Source: Tetrahymena thermophila SB210 (lineage: Eukaryota > Ciliophora > Oligohymenophorea > Hymenostomatida > Tetrahymenidae). From it: a stretch of 64,000 bases of DNA. Where the stretch lies: positions 186,001 to 250,000 of the forward strand of contig NW_002476290.1 of assembly GCF_000189635.1 (NCBI RefSeq), read 5' to 3'. Both the position numbers and the translations under genes were made by a program. Shown here piece by piece: positions 1-12,234 of this stretch. Positions within the stretch are counted from its first letter, which is position 1; every line of letters starts with the position of its first letter. The notes beneath the pieces were generated by a model that was not told the DNA's origin, did no database searches, and saw nothing but the letters and a program-made list of their open reading frames with translations.

Positions 1-66
1 ATTAAGGTAGAAAGATAATTACAAAATTAAGTAAAATCAAAGATATTAATTAGTATAATTAAAGGA

Positions 67-918
67 ATGATTAGATCTCTAGTTTAAATAGCCAAGAAAT
101 CAGATACTTAGTCACTTGTTTTTACACAAGTTTACTTCAAAACTCAATATATCAGATAGCCCAAATTAAAATTTAGAACTTGCGTTCCCATATATCCACC
201 TCCTGGTTTAAATTTAGAAATTCCAGGTAATTTTGATATCATTTTTATGCATAATAGATTTCTAGAAAGTTTAAATTTAGGAGTTCAATTTAGAATTGCG
301 GATAAATGATTTAACTTTTATAAATATTAAAATGATTTTTTAAAATCTTAAATTTAATATTGATTAAAATAGAAATTAATTGATTATTTTAAATCTTTCA
401 TATTTTAGCTTTAGTTTTTTTTATTTGCGATTTACATTTATTTGGATTTATTAATAGATTGGGATAAAGAACTTTTCTTAAAGAGAATTGGAGGTGGTAC
501 TTCTGAATATGCTGATAAATTTGATAATTTATAAGAAATCTTTACTTCCACATCAGTAATAAATAAATTATAAAATTTAAATTTAAAGAAATGCATAATA
601 AAAGTGAAATTGTTTAGTAAGCTGAAGTGAAATTGAATTAAAAACCTATACATAAATAATATCCAATTTTGCTAGGAAATCTTCAATATAATAATTTTTA
701 GTTAAAGTGCGAAAGAATGAATGAATATTCTATGAGAACTAATTTTGTATGCAAAACTTAATATTTTTTTTTTAAATTAAAAGAAATAAATGGCTGATAA
801 AGGAGTTCCCCCTAAAGCTAGAAAATATATCTTAAGTATGAAGGAATAACTTAGAAGAGGTGTTGTTACATTTGAGTATTTGAGTAGAAGAACTTGCCTT
901 GAATAATTAAAAGATTGA
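67..918 (+). CDS. IGR-motif protein, probable mitoribosomal protein mS41
   Basis: Exons 67-226, 458-555 and 784-918, about 130 residues, TGA stop. The first exon stays open to the window edge, so the Met at 67 is only the best visible start. The core reads FLKRIGGGTSEYADKFDN and then, across the last intron, MADKGVPPKARKYIL. This is the IGR motif (FLxxIGR...F...LF..SS..L...GVP...RRYIL) of yeast Fyv4/mS41, a small-subunit mitoribosomal protein. The N-terminus is basic and Ser/Gln-rich, compatible with mitochondrial import. The splice at 227/457 joins a lone G to AT to give Asp. The 228-nt intron at 556-783 sits inside the motif; removing it restores the family spacing. A different model would keep 618-746 as an extra exon, adding 43 residues in the middle of the motif. 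Family call fairly firm; start uncertain. Confidence 0.72.
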
Positions 919-2588
919 ATAACTAGGATGATTTATAAATTTATTTAAAACCCACAATTATAGTTAGCTCTTCTTCTTTTTATCTATCTATCTATCTGTC
1001 TGTCTGTATGTCTCTCTGTTTTTAGTAGAATTTAAAGATATTATTTACATAATATTTTCTATATTTTATCTTTATAATCCATAAAAATAGTTTTCAAAAA
1101 AAATACTCTACCTTTAATTTAAATAACCTAAATTAATTATTTCATATTATTTACTGAATGATAAAAAATCCATCTTATTAAGATTATTCCTTTTAATAAT
1201 TTTATTAAAATTGTAATTATTACAATTTATTACTAATTTTTTATGAAATATTTTTTGATTATTAAAAAGCAGAACTATCATTTTTGAAAAGAAATAAATA
1301 ATTAAAGGAATAATTAGTTTTTTTATGGGGGATTTTTATGCTTTTCAAAGGTATAAAAAACTGTTTATTAAGCATCTTATTGCAAAATCTTGTAGATTGT
1401 GCTTTTAACCTTGCTGGAATTGTTGTATAATCATTAAATAAAATCAGGATAATAAAATATTGGCTAATTTAACAGGTATTTATTTTAATTTAAACTATAA
1501 AGTAATTTTATAAAAATATGAGGGTAGTCATACCAATCATTTAAGGTATAAATTAATGCATTCAAAGTAAATATAATTTTAGTACATTGATTCCTTCTTA
1601 TAAAGATGGTAAAGCATATAAAATTTAGATTAAGCACAGATTTCATAGCTTATGAGATATTTAATATAGTTACTTTATTAAAAATGAATAAAATTAATTA
1701 TAAATTCTATGAATTTATTAGATTTATTTTGTAAATTTTCTGAAAGAAAATTTTATGTAAATCTATTTTTACTTTTAAAATTAAAGTTAAGGATAAATAC
1801 CTATTTTATTAGAGTTAGAAACTTATTTTTAAATCTTTATTTAAATAATATTATAACGATTTTAATATTTTTTAAACTATTAGTTAAATACATACAAAAC
1901 TAGTTTACTTATAATGAAGTAATTAAAATAATTAAATAAACCCAAAATAGTATCATTTATTAAATTAATATCATACTTACTATTTATTTTACTTCAGAGC
2001 TTTACACAAATTTATTTGAAGACTTTTTATTTATATTATTAAATACATTCTGAATTAACAATTTTACTCATCATATCTAATTTCATTTTTACATAGTTGT
2101 ATTTTTAGTCTTTTGGCAGATTATTATTGCTACATGCGTGTGTCTTCTGTAATTTGATAAACGATATTTGCAAAAAATTCATTAATTTTAAAAATGAAGA
2201 CTTGATAGGATGGATTTATTTCTTTTATTTTTAATTTCCTTTAAGTATTTAGAAATCAGATTTTCTTTCAAGTGTTATTATTATTTTTAATTGGCTTTTA
2301 TTAAAACTAAGTATTTAGACAACATTTAATTACTAAATTTAATTTGTGAGATATAAACTATAACTTTCAGTAAATTACACACATTAATGTAATCAATTAT
2401 ATTTATTTAGAAATGAAAAAGAAAAATACATTTCTTTGGGTTTTTGATAAACTTAATTAAATATTTATTGTTCGAAGATTTAAAACCCCAATTTCAACAA
2501 TTTAAATCATCCGATAATTATTTTTTATAAATAAAGCTAAAAAAATCTTTTGAAATTCTAAAATAACAAATAAAAACGCATAAAAAGT
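919..2588. other. AT-rich gap with one weak ORF
   Basis: No gene can be supported here. A reading frame at 1518-1655 (45 codons with TAA/TAG as Gln, ending in TGA) and a Cys-containing stretch beginning with an ATG at about 1327 look faintly like coding exons, but I could not join them into a convincing gene or recognise a family. The rest is long A/T runs. Confidence 0.4.
981..1018. repeat. TATC/TGTC microsatellite
   Basis: A short tetranucleotide run of TATC units passes into TGTC units and then TC-rich sequence, just downstream of the mS41-like gene. Confidence 0.85.
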
Positions 2589-3975
2589 ATGTCCAATCCT
2601 TAAAAGTAAAAACCAGGAATTTTATCCACACTCTAGCCATTCTTAATTGGAGGAGTTTCTGGTATGTTTGCTACTCTTTGCATACAGCCTATAGACACAG
2701 TTAAAGTCAGAATATAAATTCTATCTGAAGATGCAGGCAGAACAGGTTAAAAAGTTTCTGTAAATCCTATTACTGTGGCAAAATAAACAATAGCAAGTGA
2801 TGGAGTAGCAGGTTTATATAGAGGGTAAAAAATTTGTTAAACTCGATAATTAATATTTTTCATTTGAAGTATGCGATTTGTTTATTAACCTTTCATTCCT
2901 TTAATCAGGAGCTTTTACTGTAAAGGAGTTAAGAAAAACTCAATTAAATAATGCATATTTATAAATTATTTTAAAATTTTAACAAATAAAAGATTAGACT
3001 CAGCAATTATGAGACAAGCTCTTTATGCTACAGTAAGACTTGGTTTATTCAGAACCATCTCTGATAAAATCAAAGAAGCAAAAAAAAGTAGAATTAATAA
3101 TTTGGATTTTTAGAGATTTTAAGTATGAATAATAAAAATCATAGTAATTGTTTTTGATTTTTTATTATTTAAAAGGAAACTTAACTATTTTGGAGAAGGC
3201 AGGAGCTTCTTTAACAGCAGGATTTTTCGGGTCAATAATAGGTAATCCAGCTGATTTGGCATTAGTTAGATTCTAAGCAGATACACTCCTTCCTTAGGAT
3301 TAAAGAAGAAATTACAAGCACGTTTTTGATGCTTTATTTAGGATTGTTAAAGAAGAAGGTTTTTTCGCCTTATGGAAGGGCTGCACACCAACTGTTTATA
3401 GAGCACTCGTTATTAATCTTGGTATGCTTTCAACATTCGATGAAGTGAAGGAGAGATTAAACGCATATACAAATACTGTTGATACTCTTCAAACACGTGT
3501 TATGTAGAATAAAATATTAAACATTTATTTTTAATTTAAAAAAATGTCTTTCTTGTCTTCATTTTAAATCATTATTTTTTTAAACAAAATAGTGCTTCTG
3601 GGTGTTCGGGTATTATTGCTTCTTTGATGTCACTTCCTGTAGATAATGCAAAGACTAAAATATAAAGAATGAGGCCAGATGAAAATGGAAAATTGCCATA
3701 TTCCGGATTTGTTGATTGTATGAAAAAGGTAAATATTTTTTTTAAATTAAAAAAATTATTAATAAAATTCTAAACATAGAGTGCTTAAAGAGAAGGTATT
3801 TTAGGACTATGGGTAGGCTTACCAACATTTATAACAAGAGTTGCTCCTCACATTATTTTAGTAGAATTATTTCATTTAATAAATTTATTTTAAATTAGCT
3901 AATCAAAATATAATATAGACACTCCTCGCTTAAGATGCTATTACAATCTATGTAAACGCTAGAAAGTAGCATTGA
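2589..3975 (+). CDS. mitochondrial carrier, 2-oxoglutarate/malate type
   Basis: Six exons (2589-2824, 2993-3087, 3176-3503, 3593-3728, 3780-3860, 3919-3975) give 310 residues, the usual size of the SLC25 family. The three repeats each carry the carrier signature: QPIDTVKVRIQ, NPADLALVRFQ and LPVDNAKTKIQ. The matrix loop after the second signature (ADTLLPQDQRRNYKHVFDAL) closely follows the oxoglutarate/malate carrier pattern, as does LRQATY-like MRQALYATVRLGLF in the second helix. By family, it exchanges dicarboxylates across the inner mitochondrial membrane. Introns are 51-168 nt with clean GT..AG ends and matching phases. The start Met directly precedes a short polar lead and the first helix. 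Dicarboxylate or oxaloacetate transport cannot be excluded from sequence alone. Confidence 0.88.
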
Positions 3976-4179
3976 ATAATTTTTTACCATATGTATAAAT
4001 TTAATATATATTTTAAGTAAATGCAATACTTTTTCAGTGTAAATTATAAACATAAATCATTTATTTTTTTACAATTTATTAAACTAAAAAAAATTAGGTT
4101 TAAATTAAAAAATAATTTTATTGATTTTTGTTTGATTTCGAATAAATAATTATTTATTTTTAATATTTTTCGAATAAAT

Positions 4180-7035
4180 TCAATAAGTAAATTAATCAGG
4201 GCAAGTTTATATTTATTTAGTAGGAGTTGATGAACAATTATTTTAGTTTGATTTTTTATAACTGCTTCTAATTAACTAAGACCTTAATGTTGAACTTCGA
4301 GGATTTTAAACATTTAAGTTATTTTAAGATTATTAAATTAACTTTTTTAGTGAATCAATTGATTACTGCACACACTTTCTCACTAATGGAACTCCGAAAG
4401 GAAAGTCAAGATTGAGATATCCATGCTTTAGCCTAGGATACACTGTCATTGTTGAAATATGAGATTGATTCTAAAGAATATCATTTTAACATTCAGTGAA
4501 ATGTTCTTCGCCAAATGAGCCTTAATTTAATTGCTTACTATTTTTGCTGTTAGATCCGTTTTATTACTTTTATTCTTCATATTACTCTATCATTTATATA
4601 TACATTGGGTCTTTTAAGATTCTTGTTCTATGAAAAAGCCTAAGTGAGTCATCGTAAAGAGGATCCTCTTCACCACAAAAGATATTAATTGGAGGAAATT
4701 ACTGTAATATACTGTCTTGAATGAGAATTGGGCTTAAAAGAGAGTCATATTTTACAAATGTTTCTGTAAGATATTCAGGAGTGTTAGGTAAATAGCTTTC
4801 AAGACAGATTTTTAAGAACGAAGATGGAAGAACTACATCGAGCATAGAATGTAGGCTGCTAGGAGTGTACAAATTTCCATTTAAATTCAAAGCTGGATAA
4901 GAGAGCAAAATACCAGTAGGCTTTCTAAATAGTTCCTCTTAAATAATTAAATTCATTAAACTCATGCAGAGATTGCCACCTGCACTATCTCCCGCGAGAG
5001 TGATAGTATGAATTTAAATATTTGTGAAAATTTCTTCGAAGTAATTTATAATGAAGTTGTAGACTTGCCATACATCATCAATAGCTGCAGGATAACGATG
5101 TTCAGGAGCTTTACGATAGTCTATACTAATAACAACACTATCGTCTACTTAATTAGCCCATTTTCTTGTATATATTTAATGAGAAAATGTATTCATAGCT
5201 ACGAATCCACCTCCATGAATGTGCAAAATTATATTTATTTTCTTTTTAGGTTCAATATTACCCTCGTCGTTTTAATTCCCATTAGCTCCTCCATTTAAAT
5301 TTTAAGATGAATTTGCTGGAATTTTATCTCTACTGATACACATTATGTTAGATAATTTATTGAAGAATGTATCCTCATTGTCTTATCTCATATCGAATGA
5401 GTTTTCTAATTTTATTGAAGACATAATTCTCACTTTTACTTTGTTGATAAGATCTTTTTCATTAATGTTAAAAAGCTCCTAGCTGGGATTCCTTTATTGA
5501 CTAAATAAAAATGAGTTATTTTGAGTATTATACGAAGCTCTGCCCTAATTATAATTAGGTTGATATGGCAAAGATGGCCTGCTATATAGAACAGAAGCAA
5601 TAAAATCGGCTGTAGATAGCTGTTATTGGTATTGTTGCTGCTTTTAATGTAAAAAATGGTGAAACTGTGGAATATATTTCGTTTAGTTCAAACAATGCTG
5701 TATTTTTTCTTGAATATCTGATTTTTCTTTTTCAGGCAGATTTGAAGGAAATACAAAATATTTTGAAGTATTTTAAAGGAGATATCTTAAATCAATCCTC
5801 TTTGCTAAGCGAGGAAAGTAGAATTTATTGCAGTAATTTATTCTTTCAAGCTGCAAAGAAAACATTGTTTTGACTTCAGGGACTATTTCATACATCCTCC
5901 ATGCTAAAATAATTTACTCTGGAGTAGGACTGATTTAAAGTTTTTCAGTCATAATTTTTGCTTGTTCTTTCTAAATTAAAAATTTCATACTCTTAAACAT
6001 TAATTCAAAGCTTCCTAACTAAATTTTTTAATCGGCTCTATCTTATTCTACTGGAGTTGAGTTCGCTTATCTGTTTTCATTATTTGCTTCGTTATCCTAG
6101 TCTATTTCTTGTTTTTTCTGTAAAAATAAATGATCATTTTTACTTTATGATAACTCTAATTTTTATTGCTACTGTATTTATCCTTCTCTCATATCTTGCT
6201 AATTTTCCTAATTAGGCTCATTTATTTAATCTAATTGTTTTTCTATGTTACCGTTTGTTTTGTTTATTTTAGATTACTCATTCTTATTACTTTTATTTTA
6301 CCTTAATCCTCTTTCGTAAATAAGGGCATAAATAGAATAGATCAAATTCAGAAATTGAGAATACTACTCTTGAATATCACTACCTGAATTTACAGATATA
6401 TCTTCTGTCTTCACAGCTCTCATCATGTGCTTATTTAGATTAGGATTAGCTATACAATCCTTATCTGCATCTATTTGGATCCATTTATCAAGATATTCTG
6501 TCAAAATCATAAGTCTAGAGCACTAAACCTCTACATTAATAACTTCATTATTTAATTTATCTTTAAAATCTTTTTATGCTTTATTCTTCTCTATAGCAAC
6601 TAAGCTAGCGAGTATTTATGTTAAAATATTTTTGTGAATAAAACTTAATAAATCTACGCACAGCTTCATTTAGTAATCTGATTTTGTTTTTAAGATAATC
6701 GATTGTGAATCTTAAAGATGATGCTGATTATTATGACGACTATCTTTAAGATGAATTTGTTTTTTAGGAGAATTAATAATCTAAGATTTCTCTCCTTTAT
6801 CCTTTATCTTTATATTATCATAATCTTTAGTGTCATTAAGCTTCTCTTCAAATTCTATTCTAGCCAAATTTTTCATATCTTGGAATTTCTGAGTATAAAT
6901 TTGGATTTGCTCAAGGCAGTCATTTAAATCTTCATGACAGCTAACTAAATCTGTAATCTAAGAGAGGATAACAGTCAAAACAGATGAATGTATTTGCTAT
7001 TCTTTTTAAAACTAAATCATAAATAATTCTTTCAT
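4180..7035 (-). CDS. hormone-sensitive-lipase-type alpha/beta hydrolase
   Basis: A single 2856-nt exon encodes 951 residues; TAA/TAG occur throughout as Gln and the first in-frame TGA is at 4180-4182. Around residue 607 lies the oxyanion-hole motif HGGGFVAMNTFSHQ, at about 678 the nucleophile elbow GDSAGGNLCMSL, at about 792 the acid region EEDPLYDDS and at about 870 the histidine motif KHGYLNLDFP. These are the three catalytic-triad sites of the HSL branch rather than of bacterial short HSL relatives, because MLDVVLPSSFLKICLESYLP also matches its lid region. The first 560 residues are the weakly conserved HSL N-terminal region, with an inserted Gln/Asn-rich stretch near residues 190-270. By family it hydrolyses acylglycerols or sterol esters, probably at lipid droplets. 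All triad residues are present, so it should be active. Confidence 0.9.
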
Positions 7036-7579
7036 ATCAACACTATTTACTACAAAATATTATTATTGATTAAGTTTTTCTATAGTTTAGTTTATTATTA
7101 TAATTATTATAATAATTATCTCTTTTCTTTCTTTTTTTTCGCAATAATTTATTAAAATTATTGAAAAATAACCATCCTATTTATTTTGCATACCAAAACT
7201 GCAAACACACATAATTGATTACACATTTAATAAAGTTAAATTTCAAAATTAATTATATAATTTTGTAAACATATCATAAAATTTAGCATAAAACAAACTC
7301 TTTAATTCATTTTAAAGCACTATCTCCTTATAAATTAAGATATGTACTACTTATCACTGATATCATTGGTAGATTAAATAAATTAATATTTTTCATCAAA
7401 ATTCAATTCATTCAAAATTCTTTTTGAGAAATTTTACAAAACTAAAAAAAGTAAAAAAAATATTGAAACTTTTGTAATATCTTTCAAGTTAATAAATTAT
7501 AAAAACGCACAGAGAAATTAATCGTAAAGTTAAATTAATTTATAATGATATAATATATGAATGGATTAAAAATAGAAAT
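7036..7579. other. AT-rich gap between two minus-strand genes
   Basis: No ORF, RNA gene or repeat seen. It must hold the promoter and 5' leader of the lipase gene at its left side and the 3' end region of the zinc-finger gene at its right side. Confidence 0.5.
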
Positions 7580-10500
7580 TCAGTGTCTCTTATTATTAAA
7601 GGTATTTTGGTTAGTTTATAAGCGAGTTTAGCTTTATTTCATTTACTATTTTGTATTTTAATTTTAATTATTAGCTGCTTGCTTGTTATTAACTCCTTTT
7701 ACTTAGTTTTCTTTTGCCTTTTTTTCGCAAAATGGGATATGTCTTTCAGCTGCTACTTTGTTGAACTTCCTTCCACAGAAATTACATCCAACATATCCAA
7801 GGGCTTCTTGCATCATGGCACTGCTTTGAGGATCAGCTGCCTCACCTGTTCTTTATTATTATAATTACATTCTAAAAGCTTCAGATTGCTTTTTCCAAGA
7901 AGGTTTGTTACTATTGCTGTTTTTATCATTTTTTTCTTTCTTATTTTAATTCTAGTTTGCATTCTTCTTTTATTATTTGCTACTAATTTATGGAGGTTAG
8001 TCTAACTCCTGCATTCCTGAGATATTCAATCTGGCTGCTTATGAATCAAATTATTTTCTTTTTTGTTAAAATACCTTTTTACATATTTTTTCATGTTTAG
8101 GGAGAGATTCTTAGTTGAATTTTCTTCCACAACCTTAACTGCACTCAAATAATTAATCCTATTATGGTTATTAGGTCATCATTTATTGTTGTTTTAAGTT
8201 CTATTAGTTGTTTTTTCTTTAATTTAAATTACCGCCTTATTTATTCTAAGATGCAGATTAACCATACATCATGCTTTGTGGAATATTTTTAAGATCATAA
8301 GCTCCGTTAGAACTTGATTATATAGGTCTATCGTCATTAGACTCATAGTTGCTTTGAAGAGTCTTTACATCCTTAGACTGCAACTATTTACTATTTAAAT
8401 AAGTAGGTCCTTCATCTACATTTGACTCATTCCCATCATCTTCATAGCTATTAAATCTTTAATTATTTTATATTCTTTTGTTGTTATATTATTATTGTCC
8501 ATTTTGCTATTATTTTGTGATATTTTGCATATTATTCCCATTTTCATTTTAGTTATTATTTCCTTATCTTTTTATATCTCTGCTTGGCTATTCGCTGTTA
8601 ATATTGCTTACTTTTTTATTTCCTACTGGAAATTCATCAAAATTATTTTGATGATTTTTAGAACCAACTGGTGTTTCGTCAAAATTATTCTTATTATTTT
8701 TGGGACCTACAGGTATTTCATCGAAGTTATTTTTACTGCTTTTAGGGCCAACTGGCATATCATCATAATTATATTTGTTATTTTTAGAGCCTACTGGGAT
8801 ATCATCATAATTATTTTTATTGTTTCTATTTCCCACTTGCATTTCATTATTGTTATTTTTGTTTGAGCCAACTGGCATCTCTTCATATTTATTTTTGTTA
8901 TACTTTGAGCTTGGAGGCATTTCATTGATGTTATTTTTTTTAGCACCAACAGGAATGTCATCATAATTATTTTTATTCTATTTTACAGGCTATTCTTCAA
9001 AATAATTTTTGTTTGCTTTTCCTCCAAATCCATCAAATTCATTTTAAGGATTTTTACTACCTACTGGTATGTCATCAAAATTTCTATTAATATTCTTATT
9101 GTTTTTAGTGCCTACTGGAGTATCATCAAAGTTAATCTAACTCTTACTATTCTTTACTCCAATAGGATTATCATTAAAATTTTTAACATGCTCCTTTTAT
9201 TACTACATTTATTTAGGTTTTTCATCAAAATCTAAATTTCTATTAACATTGGAGCTTTTTTAAATATTATAGTTTTAATTATGTTGACTAGGAGTAATTT
9301 GTCCTTTCTGTTCATCAAAAGCTCTAATATTAGCTTGTTGCTGCTTTTATTGATCATCAGGAGTTTGAATTTTCTATTTATTTATTGGAGACTTTAAGGT
9401 TTCATTATTTTTATATTCCTTTTCAGACATTAAATTGTTAGGTTTTTGTCTATTTTCTTGTTTTTAATTTTCTTATAAATTTAAGTGTGATTTTTTTGAA
9501 TATGGGTCATCGTATTTTTACTCAGCTTTAATGTTATATTAATCATCTAAATTTCTTTGGTTTCTTTCGTCTTGCATAACTGTTTTAAAGTAATCTGGTT
9601 AATCGCTATACCTCTTATTATTATTTTAAGGTTATTCAGGTCTTACATAATTGTTAACTAACTAATTCTTTTATCTTTCTTAGTCTACACTTTTTTTATT
9701 ATTATTAAATATTTCTTATTCTTCTTGCTAAGGTCCTTGGAAATTTTTATTAGGAGGATATTTCGTGTCGATATGTCTGTTAAAGGGAGATTAGTCTTAT
9801 TATCTTGTATTCTTCATCTAATTTTAATATCTTTGATTATCTGATTAATGGGTATTGTGATTAATTGGAGACCTACTTCTTTATCCTCTTAGATAATTGT
9901 CAGAGAGATAGTTTTAATCTTATCTGGCTTCTCTGTGAATTTGTCTAGGGTTTGAAGTATCTCTCTTAGTACTTTACTCATAAATAACTTAGCTCTTTTA
10001 AATGCCATCTTGTACCTGATAACGAGAAGGATCATACTACATTTCTCCTCTATATCCTTCTAATTCAGTTTATCTTCTATAATGGCTGTAGTTATGATTA
10101 TCTGCATAGTCCTAATTAAATTCGCTAACTCTCCTTTATTTTTAGTAATCCCTCTCATAACTGTTATTACCGTAGTACTAGTGAGGTGGAGGAGGGTAAT
10201 GAGGGCCATTATAATATCTATTTTAAGGAGGATAAAAGGTTTAACTCCTCTCCATATTTTAATCATAATTATAATAATCTCTTTCATTATGATAATTATA
10301 ATGCTGTCCTCTATATTTATTATAATTATCATCATAATCATACATTCTCTAAGGAGGAGGGTAGTTATCATATTATTCGTATCTGCCTGTGTAGTTTCTA
10401 TTTCTGTCATCATTGTAATCATTCATGCGGTAATTTTTTTCATAGAATTCTTTATTATTTTACATATTACCATAATAATTAGCTTTATCATCATAACCTA

Positions 10501-12234
10501 TGTAAGGTTATTACTATCTGTAGTTTTCTCTATATGGATTATTATCTGTGTAGTTTTGTTATTGTTTATAGTAAAATTAATTTTCGTTATTATGTGGATT
10601 CATATTTTGTTACCTAAATTAGTCGTAAGATATAATATTTCCCATTTCTCTTCCTTTCCATTATTAATCCCTTCCTACATTATTTATACCACTTTTCTGC
10701 AAGTCTCTGTCCTCCTCATAATAATTTTTATTTCTAGGGTTTTTTTCTTAATTGTAAAAAGTTTTTGAAGGCATTTATTAGTCATTTTATTATCTAAAAT
10801 CGTTATGATGTTAGCCTTCATAGCAATAATTCTGGCTTGAAGGATTTTCCATTACAGTTTTAGGACGGTTAAAATAATTTCTATTCTCTTCATCACCTAA
10901 ACTTTATCTTCCTTTATTACCTTTATAGTTCTAATCATAGTGATAATTTTCATCTTGATAGGAGTTGATGTTAGAGTTCTACCTTCTGTTATTACTATAA
11001 TCTTATCTTTTGCGATTATTTTCATTATGATCATATAAATTATTATTGCTGCCTCTCCTTTCATATTGCTCATAGTTCTTATTGTCTTATAGAGGGACTC
11101 TGCTTTAGTGTAAAGGCTTTTCATCAAACTAATCGTTTTCAGCCTAAAACCACTTTGATTCGCAGATAAGCTCTGAACCTCTTTGTGTTTGTTAATGCAC
11201 ATTTTTATCATATATTTCGCTTTTATCCTACACTTATTGCTTGTGAATTTATTAACTTTCATAATCTCCATTTTAAGACTCGCCTCGTTTCATTTTTGAT
11301 TTTAGTATTTAAAGCGCTGAAGATGCTTTCTCATATTCTTTTTCAGAAACATCTTTTTTCTATTGCTATTATTTTGAAAATGCTTGCTCATCTTAAGTCT
11401 CTTCTTAATGATTATTATTTTCTAAAAAAAATAATTTTTATATCAAGTAAATGTTAAATACTATTTACATTATGATTGATGATTTTCCTCTTTTGAAATA
11501 TCAAATAAATCTAATTTAGCATGTCTAGTCTGAACATTTTTGGAGTTTTACTGATTTTATAAAATTTGCTAAGGTTAATTTTATGATTGCTAAGAAGTGT
11601 TAGTATTATTTGAGCTGTTTTATTGCTTGGTAGTCTCTTATTTGGGAATGCTACCTTACTAACTGCCTTAACTTGGCTACTTAAAAAATCCATTTTGAGA
11701 AACTTTTAATTAAGATGTAGAGCTAAATTGCTAAGAATAACTTTATTATTAGCCTAGCGAAATGTTTTTGACTTTACTGAGGTAATTTTAGGAATACTTA
11801 TTAAATGGAGTTATAGTAGTTGTACTTTAAGAATTTTAATTTTAATTAGCTAATTTGCTATTGCTTGATCCATTTTATAATATACTTGTTGGAGAATTAG
11901 TTTGACCTAGTTTTGAGTTGTTATTTGATGTTTTTTAATTATTAGATTTAGATGGGTTATTTTCAGACTATTTTTTAAATAAATTGACAGTTTCTGCATG
12001 ACTAAGTTATCTTGAGTTAGAAGTGACTTAAGTTTCAAATGGAGGAATTATAGACGAAGTAGATTAATCATTAGTTTTTAACAATCCGATTGAGTTGTTG
12101 GAATATTATTAACTTGTAATCTTAATGTTAGTCTATGACTAAGATCCCTTTTGTAAATTACCTTAAGGCAATCCCGAACTAACTAAATTGCTACCTTTAG
12201 AAGTAACTATACTTTTATACTATGGCTTATACAT
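7580..12234 (-). CDS. ZC2HC1-like protein with two C2HC zinc fingers and a giant disordered region
   Basis: Exons 11469-12234 and 7580-11421 (47-nt intron) encode about 1535 residues. The two exons share one frame with phase 1 across the splice, and I saw no in-frame TGA in the parts I checked. The C-terminal end has two fingers: ECSQGCGRKFNQESLPKHEKIC (spacing C-x4-C), whose last residues run into KKVFQQKRKQFDSQAAR, and GCNFCGRKFNKVAAERHIPFC. This pair is the diagnostic layout of the ZC2HC1/FAM164 family, in which metazoan members are about 300 residues. Everything before it, more than 1200 residues, is Asn/Gln/Ser/Tyr/Asp-rich and probably disordered, including a 13-residue tandem repeat (8590-9200) and a Tyr/Arg/Asn-rich stretch at about 9900-11200. 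The role of this family in ciliates is not known to me. Many short overlapping frames on both strands here are artefacts of the low-complexity sequence. Confidence 0.78.
8590..9200 (-). repeat. 39-nt coding tandem repeat (13 residues)
   Basis: Within the zinc-finger gene, at least ten imperfect units follow the pattern PVGxKNxKNNFDE or PVGxKNNKYNYDD, with a regular 39-nt spacing in the best part (about 8660-8860). Each unit has an invariant PVG, a basic-polar linker and an acidic pair, suggesting expansion by in-frame slippage or unequal exchange. Confidence 0.85.

Noticed and set aside
981-1018. CRISPR-like or telomere-like repeat
   Set aside because: Simple tetranucleotide microsatellite without spacers; telomeric CCCCAA/GGGGTT repeats are absent from the window.
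1709-1903. 64-codon frame rich in Leu/Phe/Asn
   Set aside because: Composition equals random A/T-rich sequence; no motif, no start context and no neighbouring exon to join.
8495-8866. Plus-strand frame looking like a multi-helix membrane protein
   Set aside because: Antisense of the PVG repeat block; the regular pattern comes from the coding repeat on the minus strand.
10082-10768. Long plus-strand frame rich in Ile/Leu/Val
   Set aside because: It lies opposite the Asn/Tyr-rich part of the ZC2HC1-like gene; reverse complements of Asn/Tyr/Asp codons give Ile/Val/Leu, so it is a shadow of the real minus-strand gene.
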